This document shows positions 10,275 through 19,347 of a stretch of DNA of 64,000 nt, piece after piece (position 1 is the stretch's first letter; each line of letters begins with the position of its first letter). Source of the stretch: Saprospiraceae bacterium UBA1994 (GTDB lineage Bacteria > Bacteroidota > Bacteroidia > Chitinophagales > Saprospiraceae); assembly GCA_002335865.1 (NCBI GenBank), contig DDCY01000022.1, positions 62,001 to 126,000 on the forward strand. The letters are read 5' to 3'. The position numbers were made by a program, and so were the translations under genes. The notes beneath the pieces are model-generated. The model saw nothing but the letters and a program-made list of their open reading frames with translations. It was not told the DNA's origin and made no database searches.

Positions 10275-10282
10275 TAGCTTTG
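10275..10282 (+). promoter_or_regulatory. Bacteroidota -7 promoter box of the SDR gene
   Basis: TAGCTTTG matches TAnnTTTG exactly and lies 16 bases before the ATG at 10299, giving a short leader. No good TTTG element is visible at the 19-base spacing upstream. Confidence 0.55.
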
Positions 10283-10298
10283 CGGCTTAATAAATGTC

Positions 10299-11864
10299 AT
10301 GTCAGAGCAGCCAAATAGCAACGAAGAAAATCAATCCTCTCTTACACAAGAGCAATTAGATCAATGCATAGCTGTACTCCAATCTCTCAATGCAGATACC
10401 AATACAATATGGGAAATGTCAGAGGACAAAAAGCGTGCACTAATGAAAGCGGCAGGACAACTTACAAGACCAAGCCGAGATGAATATCAGAGACGAAGAA
10501 AAGACGCTAAAAAGGCTGCCAAACGTAAACAAGTAGAAAAAGACAAACACGCTCGTAAGGAGACAGGTATCAGATCTGCTAGAGAAGCTTCAATATTCGT
10601 TGCACCTACCATGATAGACTTGACGGGTGCGGAAGCCGATAAAGAACTCAAACTCACTTCTCCGAGAAACTGTTACGTTTGTAAAACAATGTATGATACG
10701 CTTCATCACTTCTATGACACTATGTGTAAAGAGTGTGGAGATTTTAACTATGCTAAAAGATTTCAGACAGCCTGCATGAAAGGCCAAGTAGCACTCGTTA
10801 CTGGTTCAAGGCTAAAGATCGGATATCATATCACGCTTATGATGTTGAGAGCAGGAGCAATGGTAGTTGCAACGACTCGTTTTCCTGTAGACTCTGCATT
10901 GCGATATTCCAAAGAATCAGACTTTACTGAATGGGGACATAGACTCAAAATTCATGGCTTAGATCTAAGGCATATTCCTAGTGTTGAAATATTTTGTAAT
11001 TATTTAGAACAGCAATATGAAAGACTAGATGTCTTGATTAATAATGCTGCACAAACTGTGCGTCGGCCTACTGGATTTTATAAGCACCTAATGCCTAACG
11101 AAGGTTCGGATTATAACGATTTGCCTAGACTCGCACAAGATCTCCTTAGAGACCATCATGATGTCGTCCAAGAACTATCATCTCTCAATATAGAAACGGT
11201 GGACAGTGAAAATAAAAATGCTCCCGTCGCATGGCAAAGTAAACAAGTAGGTGTCGGACTAACCTCAAGTGCACAGCTTTCTCAAATACCATATACAATT
11301 GATAATTCAATTGCTACAGAAGAGGTGTTTCCTGATGGAAAATTAGATGCTGACCTACAACAAGTAGACTTGCGCAATACCAATAGCTGGAGACTCAAAT
11401 TGGGTGAGATCAGTACCGATGAAATGCTAGAAGTACAACTCGTAAATAGTGTTGCTCCCTTTGTACTGTGTAACCGATTGGCTGCACTTATGAAAAAAGA
11501 GAATACAGGAATGAAACACATCATCAATGTATCTGCCATGGAAGGAAAGTTTCATAGATTCTATAAGGAAGATAGACACCCACATACTAATATGGCGAAA
11601 GCCGCGCTCAACATGATGACTCATACTGCAGCTAGAGACTTCGTAAAATATGGTATCTATATGAATGCTGTTGACACTGGTTGGGTTACTGACGAAGACC
11701 CTGTAGAATTGGCTAATCGTAAAATAGAAGACCATGATTTCCAGCCACCATTAGATATTGTCGATGGAGCAGCGAGAGTACTAGATCCACTCTTCGATGG
11801 CATCAATACTGGAAAACATTGGTGTGGAAAGTTTTTAAAAGACTATCGACCTATCGATTGGTAA
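10299..11864 (+). CDS. Long SDR-family oxidoreductase with N-terminal four-cysteine motif
   Basis: The core is a short-chain dehydrogenase/reductase: a Rossmann nucleotide motif 'TGSRLKIG' at about 168-175, 'NNAAQT' at 248-253, and the catalytic serine candidate in 'VSAMEG' at 411-416. The YxxxK position reads 'HPHTNMAK', so the lysine (434) is kept but the tyrosine position holds threonine. Before the core are 120 residues of Lys/Arg-rich helix and a likely zinc site, 'CYVCK' and 'CKECG' (C125, C128, C143, C146). An insert of about 110 residues separates 'NNAA' from 'VNSVAPF'. At 521 residues it is twice the usual SDR length. I recall similar long SDRs with 'HTNMAK' elsewhere, so this may be a defined subfamily. 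Substrate unknown. Confidence 0.75.
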   Translation: MSEQPNSNEENQSSLTQEQLDQCIAVLQSLNADTNTIWEMSEDKKRALMKAAGQLTRPSRDEYQRRRKDAKKAAKRKQVEKDKHARKETGIRSAREASIFVAPTMIDLTGAEADKELKLTSPRNCYVCKTMYDTLHHFYDTMCKECGDFNYAKRFQTACMKGQVALVTGSRLKIGYHITLMMLRAGAMVVATTRFPVDSALRYSKESDFTEWGHRLKIHGLDLRHIPSVEIFCNYLEQQYERLDVLINNAAQTVRRPTGFYKHLMPNEGSDYNDLPRLAQDLLRDHHDVVQELSSLNIETVDSENKNAPVAWQSKQVGVGLTSSAQLSQIPYTIDNSIATEEVFPDGKLDADLQQVDLRNTNSWRLKLGEISTDEMLEVQLVNSVAPFVLCNRLAALMKKENTGMKHIINVSAMEGKFHRFYKEDRHPHTNMAKAALNMMTHTAARDFVKYGIYMNAVDTGWVTDEDPVELANRKIEDHDFQPPLDIVDGAARVLDPLFDGINTGKHWCGKFLKDYRPIDW

Positions 11865-11870
11865 TTGACC

Positions 11871-11949
11871 CCGTTGTTAACTATTGGATATACATGCGGC
11901 GCTTTCTTGTAAATTTCTTTCATCTACATTTAGTTAACGGTCTTTTTTT
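11871..11949 (+). terminator. Possible terminator after the SDR gene
   Basis: A CCGTT..AACTA arm (three-base bulge, starting at 11871) can pair with TAGTTAACGG at 11931-11940, followed by TC and seven T. The loop is nearly 50 bases, much longer than usual, so this is only a candidate. Confidence 0.35.
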
Positions 11950-12428
11950 GATATTCTTGATCAATCCATCTTTATTTCTACGTCCACAGAATATCATTAA
12001 CTAAAATGTGCCTTAAATACATCATAAATATCTGTATCAACACTCAGTTTTGTCTTGTTTTAGAAAATATAGACACATTCTCACCTTGTCTTACCCTACC
12101 CAAAGAAATAAATATTGGTAATTAACAAATGAGTAAAATTCTTACTTTGATTTACATATAAATATTCACCATGTACAACTAGCTGAATCATAGGAGCCAA
12201 TACTAGAACTATAAACCCTATAGATCAAATACCCAAAAAATAAGTGAGTGTGTAGGTATACAAGACATATAATGATTATTCCTCATGGTATGCTATTAGC
12301 ACATGGTATGGTGTAGTCAATAGGGTGACTATTCACAATTTGTCTAGTATCCTACATCACTACAAAAGACGACGAAACTTTTTTCGAGGATTGGAAGCAT
12401 TCCTCAACCAAAACCAAAACTCAATTTT
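11950..12428. other. AT-rich intergenic region upstream of the small-peptide locus
   Basis: I see no gene of normal size in these 480 bases. Two short structures stand out near the 3' end: a direct repeat CATGGTATG at about 12286 and 12302, and an inverted repeat TAGTCA/TGACTA at about 12317-12334. The last 70 bases include GAGGA/TCCTC arms (about 12383-12403) and the A/C-rich stretch 'AACCAAAACCAAAACTC', typical of Bacteroidota translation leaders. They probably belong to the mRNA leader of the small peptide at 12429. Confidence 0.45.
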
Positions 12429-12536
12429 ATGTTGCACCGAAAAGACGACGGTCTGCTTGTGGATAGCAGACTTTGGCTGGCCGTAGGCCTGCTAGGGGCA
12501 TTACTCAGTTTTATTTTGATCAACTACCCTGGATAG
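12429..12536 (+). CDS. Candidate 35-residue single-pass membrane peptide
   Basis: This short frame runs from ATG (12429) to TAG (12536). It encodes a charged start ('MLHRKDDG') followed by one strongly hydrophobic segment ('LWLAVGLLGALLSFILI') and the end 'NYPG'. An A/C-rich leader free of G precedes the ATG, as in many Bacteroidota genes, and a strong terminator follows 45 bases after the stop, so the locus looks like a complete small transcription unit. Its G+C is near one half, clearly above the flanking DNA. The same bases also fold into small hairpins (GTCTGCT/AGCAGAC), so a structured RNA is an alternative. I do not recognise a family. A small membrane regulator or a type I toxin-like peptide would fit, but that is inference. 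Confidence 0.45.
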   Translation: MLHRKDDGLLVDSRLWLAVGLLGALLSFILINYPG

Positions 12537-12580
12537 AATCTATCTTGTTTAGTTGCTCGCCCAAGTGCACCTTTAAAAAT

Positions 12581-12611
12581 AACCATCTTACTTTTTTGTA
12601 AGGTGGTTTTT
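12581..12611 (+). terminator. Rho-independent terminator of the small-peptide locus
   Basis: AACCATCTTAC (12581-12591) pairs with GTAAGGTGGTT (12598-12608) over 11 positions with one G-U pair, around a T-rich loop, and runs into TTTTTC. On the minus strand the same hairpin is followed by ATTTTT, so it could work in both directions. Confidence 0.75.
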
Positions 12612-12909
12612 CTTATTTCAGAGCGGCTTTTACACAGAAAAAAACACTCAAAACGTATTGCCTAAGAATGGCTTTCAATGACCAAACATTTACGATGTAA
12701 CCGATCTATTCTTTACGCATAAACCCGTAACGATATACTATCCAAGTGGTACTTTACTAATTTAGATTCATATAAACCAAATTAATCTTACTAATACGCA
12801 TTAATACTTCCGAACGCAAAGAATTCAAATTTACCGATAAGTTTTATGTTCTTTCCATAAGTTATCACGTGCATTTTTTCATCTTTGAACTACAATACAA
12901 TTCATTCAT

Positions 12910-15033
12910 ATGTATACCCCAAAGCAAGAAAAACTTTTCTATAATACATCCAAAAAATGGCTTTCATCTTCAGCTAAAGTGATAGATATATCTGAGCTCA
13001 AAGACGTACTGAGATATCACGAATGGAAGTATTATGTAAGAAACAGCCCTACACTGGCCGATTATGAATATGATCAACTATACAAACAATTAGAAGCAAT
13101 AGAAGCCGCTAATCCAAATCTTATCACTCAAGACAGCCCGACCCAAAGAGTTGCAGATGATTTAAGTGGCAACCTCGATCCTGTGGCACATGTAATACCG
13201 ATGCTATCATTGGCAAATTCGTATAATGCGGAAGACCTTGCTAGTTTTGATAAATCAGTGAAAAGATATCTCAATATTCCAGAAGAGCAGAATATAGAAT
13301 ATAGTGTAGAACCAAAGTTCGATGGAGGAAGTATAGCAGTACTATATGAGAATGATTTTCTCATAAGAGCGGCGACTAGAGGTAACGGCACCATGGGAGA
13401 AGAAATGACTGCCAATGCGCGTACTATGCCATCTATACCGCTTAGAGCACCACTGGCAGAATTAGGAATATACAAAGCCGAGATGCGCGGCGAGGCACTG
13501 ATACGGAAAGACAATTTTGCTAAAATAAATGCTCAGAGAGAAACGGACGGACACGCTCTGTTTGCTAATCCTCGCAATGCTGCAACTGGCGGACTAAGAA
13601 CTAAAGATCCTAACGAGACACGTAATCGTGAACTAGAGGCATTTATATTTCAATTAGCTTATGCGGTTGACAAAGATGGTAATGACAAACTCCAAGAACT
13701 TAATACTCATTATGAGAGCATTGTACTCATGGGTCAGCTTGGGTTTAAGATACCGCAAAACGAAATGAAAACCTGTGTCAACATTAAAGAAGTGGCTGAT
13801 TATTGTGCCACTTGGGAAGACAAACGTGAAAAGTATGAATACGAAGTAGATGGCTTAGTAGTGAAAGTAAATGACCTCAAATTGCAAGAGCGTAGTGGTT
13901 CGACTCAGCATCATCCTAGATGGGCGATAGCATATAAATTCAAAGCGAAACAGGCTACAAGCATCTTGACTGATATAGAATATCAAGTGGGAAAAATCGG
14001 ATCAATCACACCTGTAGCAAAAATAGAACCTGTACAACTGGCAGGTGTAACAGTGTCGTCTGTTTCATTACACAACGAAGATTTCATAAAAACCAAAGAT
14101 TTGCGCCTAGGCGATACTGTACTCGTAGAGCGTGCTGGTGATGTCATTCCATATATAGTAAAATCTATGGAAGAGCTGCGGGATGGCAGTCAAGTGCCTG
14201 TAGAATATCCAACAGTATGTCCCATCAATCCTGATACAGATAATCCTGTTACTCTTTTCAAAGAAGAAGGCGAATCTGCATGGAGATGTCTTAAGTGTAC
14301 TTGCGGTCAACAAGACCTACAACGAATGATTTTTCATGTCTCAAAAAACGCAATGGATATAGATGGGTTTGGTAAATCTTATGTAGAAACTTTTCATTCA
14401 CACGGTTGGCTAAAAGATATCAGCGATGTATATAATCTAGATTACAATGCTATCAAAACGCTCGAAGGGTTCGGATCAAAATCTGCTGAAAAACTATTGT
14501 CTGCTGTCAATAAAGCTAAAGGTAATCCGATACATAGGTTATTACATTCACTAAGTATACATCACTTAGGTAAGAAAGCATCAAAGTTAATCGCTGCAGA
14601 AATCAATCATGTTTTCGATCTGCAATATTGGGATAAAGAAAAATTTACTTCGATAAAAGATATAGGACCTGTAGTTGCCGATAACGTAATCGCATACTTC
14701 TCAGATCCTGATCATATTGCTATGCTTCATCGCATAGAAGAGCGAGGTGTCAACATGAAACAGACCAAAGAAGATAGACCTTTAGTAGTGTCAGAAGATG
14801 CACCTCTATCAGGAAAGACAATTCTATTTACTGGATCACTTCAGCTGATGGGCCGTAAAGAAGCTCAGAAATTGGCTGAACAAAACGGAGCCAAAAACAT
14901 CTCTGCAGTTAGCAGTAATCTCAACATCCTAGTCGCAGGAGAAAAAGCAGGATCTAAACTAAAAAAAGCACAAGCGCTAGGCTCAGTTTTAATTATGACT
15001 GAAGAAGAATTTGTTGCATTGATAGAAGAATAA
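12910..15033 (+). CDS. ligA: NAD-dependent DNA ligase LigA
   Basis: LigA seals nicks in replication and repair using NAD. The domain order is complete over 707 residues: the Ia domain for NAD, the adenylation domain with active-site lysine K136 in 'EPKFDGG', the OB fold with 'GKIGSITPVAKIEPV' at about 361, then a zinc-finger region, helix-hairpin-helix repeats ('LEGFGSKSAEKLL', 'IKDIGPVVADN') and a BRCT domain from about 620 ('LSGKTILFTGSL'). The zinc region is odd. The first cysteine pair is reduced to C437 in 'CPIN', while the second part has three cysteines ('CLKCTC', C460, C463, C465). A near-consensus -7 box (CATCTTTG, 12880-12887) lies 22 bases before the ATG. Confidence 0.95.
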   Translation: MYTPKQEKLFYNTSKKWLSSSAKVIDISELKDVLRYHEWKYYVRNSPTLADYEYDQLYKQLEAIEAANPNLITQDSPTQRVADDLSGNLDPVAHVIPMLSLANSYNAEDLASFDKSVKRYLNIPEEQNIEYSVEPKFDGGSIAVLYENDFLIRAATRGNGTMGEEMTANARTMPSIPLRAPLAELGIYKAEMRGEALIRKDNFAKINAQRETDGHALFANPRNAATGGLRTKDPNETRNRELEAFIFQLAYAVDKDGNDKLQELNTHYESIVLMGQLGFKIPQNEMKTCVNIKEVADYCATWEDKREKYEYEVDGLVVKVNDLKLQERSGSTQHHPRWAIAYKFKAKQATSILTDIEYQVGKIGSITPVAKIEPVQLAGVTVSSVSLHNEDFIKTKDLRLGDTVLVERAGDVIPYIVKSMEELRDGSQVPVEYPTVCPINPDTDNPVTLFKEEGESAWRCLKCTCGQQDLQRMIFHVSKNAMDIDGFGKSYVETFHSHGWLKDISDVYNLDYNAIKTLEGFGSKSAEKLLSAVNKAKGNPIHRLLHSLSIHHLGKKASKLIAAEINHVFDLQYWDKEKFTSIKDIGPVVADNVIAYFSDPDHIAMLHRIEERGVNMKQTKEDRPLVVSEDAPLSGKTILFTGSLQLMGRKEAQKLAEQNGAKNISAVSSNLNILVAGEKAGSKLKKAQALGSVLIMTEEEFVALIEE

Positions 15034-15079
15034 AAATTATTAATTCAAAATATATCCACCACTAAAGAATAAATAATAT

Positions 15080-17920
15080 TTACAATTTCTCTTTTAAAAA
15101 ATGTCCAGTAAAAGATTCTTTCACTTTTACGAGCCCTTCAGGGAGTCCTTGATATACTAAATAACCCCCATTTTTTCCACCGGTAGGGCCGAGATCTATT
15201 AGATAGTCTGCCATCTTGATGACGTCCATATTGTGTTCCACAACGAGTACCGTATGTCCATGTTCTACTAGCGCATTGAAAGCATCCATCAACTTACGGA
15301 TGTCATGAAAATGCAGGCCTGTAGTCGGCTCATCAAATATGAAGAAAATATCTTTACTATGATTTTCTCTAGTGAGAAATGAAGCCAACTTAACCCTCTG
15401 TGCTTCACCACCAGATAATGTACTTGATGGCTGTCCAAGTTTAATATATCCAAGACCTACATCGTACAGTGGCTGAATTCGTGCTATGATATCTCTTTTC
15501 TCCTCAAAGAATTCAAGAGCTTCCTGTACACTGAGATTAAGTATGTCGTGAATACTCTTACCATTGTATTCTACTTCAATGACATCATCTTTAAATTTTT
15601 TTCCATTACACTCATCACAGACCAACTTTACATCTGCTAAGAATTGCATCTCTACCGTGATCTCTCCATCGCCTTTGCATGTTTCACATCGCCCGCCATC
15701 TACATTAAATGAGAAGTGCTTCGGCGTATAACCACGAATCTTGCTCAATTGTTGACTTGCGTATAATTTTCTAATCGCATCGTAAGCTTTTACATAAGTC
15801 ACCGGATTAGATCTCGAAGACTTACCGATAGGGCTTTGATTAATCATCTCTACTTGAGTGATGTTCTTTATTGCTCCTGTTATAATATCGTGCTTTCCCG
15901 GTGATCTACTTATCGCTTCATTAAGCTCTTTTTTGAGTGCTGGATACAAGATGTGTTTGACAAGTGACGTCTTACCAGATCCTGATACTCCACTTACTAC
16001 TGTAAGGGTATTCAGAGGAATAGTAACATCTATATTTTTAAGATTGTGTTGTCTCGCACCTTTGATTTCTATTTTATTAGATGAGGTGCGACGATGAGTT
16101 GGCAAGGGTAATTGTTCCTTCCCACTGATGTATAGAGAGGTCAAACTTTCTTTAACTCCCTTTTTAAAATCTTTATAGGGTCCATCAAAGACTATTACTC
16201 CACCATGTATTCCTGCTCCTGGGCCCACATCGATAATATAATCTGCATTGGTAATCACTTCTTCTTCGTGCTCTACAACTACAACCGTATTGCCTAAATC
16301 ACGTAATTTCTCAAGAACTTTAACGAGTTTATCAGTATCCTTAGGGTGCAAGCCTATACTAGGTTCGTCTAGGATGTAAAGTGAGTTAGTTAAGTTACTT
16401 CCCAGAGTTCGTGTAAGATTTATTCGTTGTGTTTCTCCTCCTGAAAGTGTATTTGACATTCGGTCAAGTGAGAGATAAGATAGTCCTACATCTATCATAG
16501 TTTGAAGCCTGCTTTGGATTTCAGTTAATATTCTTTCAGCAATCTTAGCATCATGTTTATTTAACTTGATCTTATTAAAGAATACATACAACTCATCTAT
16601 CGGAATATTTATCAATTCAGAAATATTCTTGCCTGCTACGATTACATATCTTGCCTCTTTGCGTAGTCTGCCACCTTTACAATCATTGCAATTGGTGCGA
16701 CCACGATACCTTGCCAGAAGGACTCTATTTTGAATTTTATACGTCTTGGCTTGCAGTCCTGCAAAGAATGTTTCTACACCATCAAAATACCCATTCCCTT
16801 CCCAGACCAATAGTTGCTCATCATCACTGAGATCTCTCCATGGCTTATGTACTGGAAAATCAAATTTATGCGCTGATTGGATCAATTGATTAAGCCATGC
16901 TTTTCCTTTCTCTCCTCTCCAACAAGCTATTGCCTCGTCATATAGTGATCGACTATCGTCTGGCACTACCTTATTGGGGTCTATGCCTAGTATACGACCA
17001 TAACCCTCACACTTAGGACATGCCCCATAAGGATTATTGTAATTGAATAACTGATGAGTTGGCTCTTGGAAGAGGATACCATCTAATTCAAATCGACTAT
17101 TGTACGAGACACTTATACCTCCCATAATTTGTACTACACAATCACCCTCGCTCTCTGAGAATGCAGTCAATACAGAATCTGCAATTCTTTTTTTGTTCTC
17201 TTCTTCGTCTGAAACTGCAAATCTATCTATCAGTATGTGGATGGGTTCTTTGAGTTTAGTCACAGACTCACTGAGGTTCTCATCTTTACTTTCTAGCTTG
17301 TTCTCTATATCTACAAGTTCGCCATTGATATACAATCTGTTAAACCCTTTTTGCATCAATAGGTAGAGCTCCTGGTGAAGTGTCCGCTCATACCTTTTTT
17401 GGATCGGTATCATTAACACAATCTTGGTACCATTTTTTTGTTTTTGGATATACTCCACTACATCAGATACTTCGTGCTTACGTACTAGGTTACCAGATAT
17501 AGGTGAGTAGGTCTTACCTATACGAGCATATAACAGTCTAATGAAATCATATATCTCAGTAAGTGACCCTACGGTAGATCGAGCATTACTGGTCGTTACT
17601 TTCTGTTCTATGGCAATTGCCGGACATATACCTTTTATGAAGTCTACCTCAGGTTTTTTCATCCTGTTAAGAAATTGACGTGCATAAGAAGATAAACTTT
17701 CTACATATCTACGCTGACCTTCTGCATATAATGTATCCATGATAAGAGAAGACTTACCTGATCCAGACAACCCTGTGACTACGATAAGCTTTTTCTTAGG
17801 GAGTAGTACTTCTACATTCTTGAGATTATTTGATCTAGCGCCCTTGATATGTATATGTTTTCTTAGAGACTGATATTCAGACTTAGATTTTTTAGGAGCA
17901 GATTTAGATTTAATTGCCAT
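15080..17920 (-). CDS. uvrA: Excinuclease ABC subunit A (UvrA)
   Basis: UvrA recognises bulky DNA damage in nucleotide excision repair and loads UvrB. At 946 residues it has the family's two ABC ATPase modules: Walker A 'GLSGSGKSSL' near residue 50 and 'GVSGSGKTSL' near 640, each with its own signature ('LSGGETQRINL', 'LSGGEAQRVKL') and Walker B ('LYILDEPSIGLHP', 'FIFDEPTTGLH'). The zinc finger 'CETCKGDG...CDECNGKKF' in the second half is intact, and a second set, 'CPKCEGYG...CNDCKGG', is also present. It ends 46 bases from the end of ligA and converges with it. uvrB and uvrC are not in the window. Confidence 0.97.
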   Translation of the reverse strand: MAIKSKSAPKKSKSEYQSLRKHIHIKGARSNNLKNVEVLLPKKKLIVVTGLSGSGKSSLIMDTLYAEGQRRYVESLSSYARQFLNRMKKPEVDFIKGICPAIAIEQKVTTSNARSTVGSLTEIYDFIRLLYARIGKTYSPISGNLVRKHEVSDVVEYIQKQKNGTKIVLMIPIQKRYERTLHQELYLLMQKGFNRLYINGELVDIENKLESKDENLSESVTKLKEPIHILIDRFAVSDEEENKKRIADSVLTAFSESEGDCVVQIMGGISVSYNSRFELDGILFQEPTHQLFNYNNPYGACPKCEGYGRILGIDPNKVVPDDSRSLYDEAIACWRGEKGKAWLNQLIQSAHKFDFPVHKPWRDLSDDEQLLVWEGNGYFDGVETFFAGLQAKTYKIQNRVLLARYRGRTNCNDCKGGRLRKEARYVIVAGKNISELINIPIDELYVFFNKIKLNKHDAKIAERILTEIQSRLQTMIDVGLSYLSLDRMSNTLSGGETQRINLTRTLGSNLTNSLYILDEPSIGLHPKDTDKLVKVLEKLRDLGNTVVVVEHEEEVITNADYIIDVGPGAGIHGGVIVFDGPYKDFKKGVKESLTSLYISGKEQLPLPTHRRTSSNKIEIKGARQHNLKNIDVTIPLNTLTVVSGVSGSGKTSLVKHILYPALKKELNEAISRSPGKHDIITGAIKNITQVEMINQSPIGKSSRSNPVTYVKAYDAIRKLYASQQLSKIRGYTPKHFSFNVDGGRCETCKGDGEITVEMQFLADVKLVCDECNGKKFKDDVIEVEYNGKSIHDILNLSVQEALEFFEEKRDIIARIQPLYDVGLGYIKLGQPSSTLSGGEAQRVKLASFLTRENHSKDIFFIFDEPTTGLHFHDIRKLMDAFNALVEHGHTVLVVEHNMDVIKMADYLIDLGPTGGKNGGYLVYQGLPEGLVKVKESFTGHFLKEKL

Positions 17921-18478
17921 TTATATACTATCTATCGTTGAAGTGGTATCAATCACGCAAGATGAAACTAATTTTTCTAAACATTCAAGATGATCTAAAT
18001 AAATCCTTGATAGTTATTATACGCTAATGATCCATACATTAACACGGATAAAGTTAAAGTGTTGAATTGGTTGGGAACTAATTGAGATTACAGCCTTATG
18101 TAGCATTTAAACTGCTTTAGACTACCAAAGAGCTATTTAGTTGACAACTAAAAAATATTTCAAAAAATATTTGTTGCCAGCCCTTATTTCATAAACTCAC
18201 AATCCAATATGTGTAAGAGCCTTATATTACTTGCTTTAAGGTCGATCTAAAGTAAATTTCACTTGTCAGAGTACCATGTTTTTAAGATGTTTCAGTATTG
18301 TTTTATTCTGATGGCCCTTTACATTTCGAAATACTTAATCTATATTTGATTTTCAAAATGAATTTATTTCGAGTAGCAACTAGCTGCATTATTTAACAAA
18401 ACTATTACCGCTTATAAATTAGATACATCTACACTTAAATTTTTACATACTTTTTTTACTGACTAAGATTTAACTGTT
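17921..18478. other. Intergenic region upstream of the sigma factor, with palindrome and direct repeat
   Basis: These 558 AT-rich bases separate divergent uvrA and the sigma factor gene and contain no convincing reading frame. The inverted repeat TTTAGTTGACAACTAAA at 18136-18152 is perfect, with arms of eight bases around one central base. It is followed by AAAAAATATTT twice in tandem (about 18150-18171). The pair lies about 330 bases before the sigma factor start, so a role as operator for either gene is only a suggestion. Confidence 0.45.
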
Positions 18479-19060
18479 ATGGATGTAGCTAAGCTAGACG
18501 ATAGGTCGTTGATCATCAACTACCTTAAGGGTAATGAGAAATGTTTTGAAATACTTCTCACAAGACACAGAAACAAAATATATACTTCTATTTACCTTTT
18601 CGTAAGGGATAGAGATTTGGCAGAGGATATCTTCCAAGACGTATTTATTAAAATTGTTGATACACTTCGCAAAGGTAAGTACAACCATGAAGGCAAGTTT
18701 CTTCAATGGGCAATGCGTATCTCTTACAATATGTGTGTAGACAACTTTCGGAGGTCTAAACGCCGAACAAAAGTAAGTTCGACTGAAACTTTCGATATCT
18801 TTGATATTCTTGAGTGTGGTGATGATAATATGGAAACGACTATGATCAAAAGTCAACTCCACACTAAAGTTCGCGAACTAGTAGATCAACTTCCTCCCGA
18901 GCAACGAGAAGTAGTAGTACTTAGACACTACGCCGATATGAGCTTCAAGGAAATTTCACAAATTACGAGAGTAAGTATCAATACTGCTCTTGGTCGAATG
19001 AGGTACGCACTGATCAATATGCGTAAGCTTGCAGAAGAAAACCACCTCGTCTTAAAGTGA
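18479..19060 (+). CDS. ECF-type sigma-70 family RNA polymerase sigma factor
   Basis: The protein has 193 residues with only regions 2 and 4, as in extracytoplasmic-function sigma factors. Region 2 holds 'YTSIYLFVRDRDLAEDIFQDVFIKI' (quoted in part: 'RDLAEDIFQDVF') and 'FLQWAMRISYNMCVDNFRR', for core binding and -10 recognition. Region 4 has 'LPPEQREVVVLRHY' and the helix-turn-helix 'SFKEISQITRVSINTALGRM'. A terminator follows 180 bases after the stop. No anti-sigma gene with a membrane segment is adjacent; the small acidic protein encoded on the other strand just downstream is the only neighbour that could be a partner. Regulon unknown. Confidence 0.9.
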   Translation: MDVAKLDDRSLIINYLKGNEKCFEILLTRHRNKIYTSIYLFVRDRDLAEDIFQDVFIKIVDTLRKGKYNHEGKFLQWAMRISYNMCVDNFRRSKRRTKVSSTETFDIFDILECGDDNMETTMIKSQLHTKVRELVDQLPPEQREVVVLRHYADMSFKEISQITRVSINTALGRMRYALINMRKLAEENHLVLK

Positions 19061-19241
19061 GCGCATAGTCAGGATGAAAATGTGGTTTTCTAAAACCAAA
19101 CTTTTAGGATAATTTTTAAAGCAGAGATAGAGCTGTTTTATCGTGAAAATTAATAATCTACAAGAAAACACCTAAAAACTGATTCATAAAAGCTGCAAAG
19201 AGACTCTAAAATAGAAACTTAAGAAGATTAAATAATTTTAG

Positions 19242-19270
19242 GGCCTTGGCGATTTGTCAAGGTCTTTTTT
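19242..19270 (+). terminator. Rho-independent terminator of the sigma factor gene
   Basis: GGCCTTGGC (19242-19250) pairs with GTCAAGGTC (19256-19264) with two G-U pairs, around a GATTT loop, followed by six T. Confidence 0.75.
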
Positions 19271-19294
19271 CAAATGCTTGTCGTTATTTAATAC

Positions 19295-19324
19295 AAAAAA
19301 GACCCACAACAAATGTTGTGAGTC
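19295..19324 (-). terminator. Rho-independent terminator of the 78-residue protein gene
   Basis: Read on the minus strand, GACTCACAAC and GTTGTGGGTC form a ten-pair stem with one wobble around ATTT, followed by six T. It lies 24 bases beyond the stop codon of the minus-strand gene and back to back with the sigma factor terminator. Confidence 0.8.
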
Positions 19325-19347
19325 CTAGTATTTTATCGAATTTAAAC

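Noticed and set aside
12360..12480. Two further frames in the small-peptide locus, one rich in Lys/Asp and one ending 'CLWIADFGWP'
   Set aside because: Neither has a plausible start codon, and both overlap the better-supported frame.
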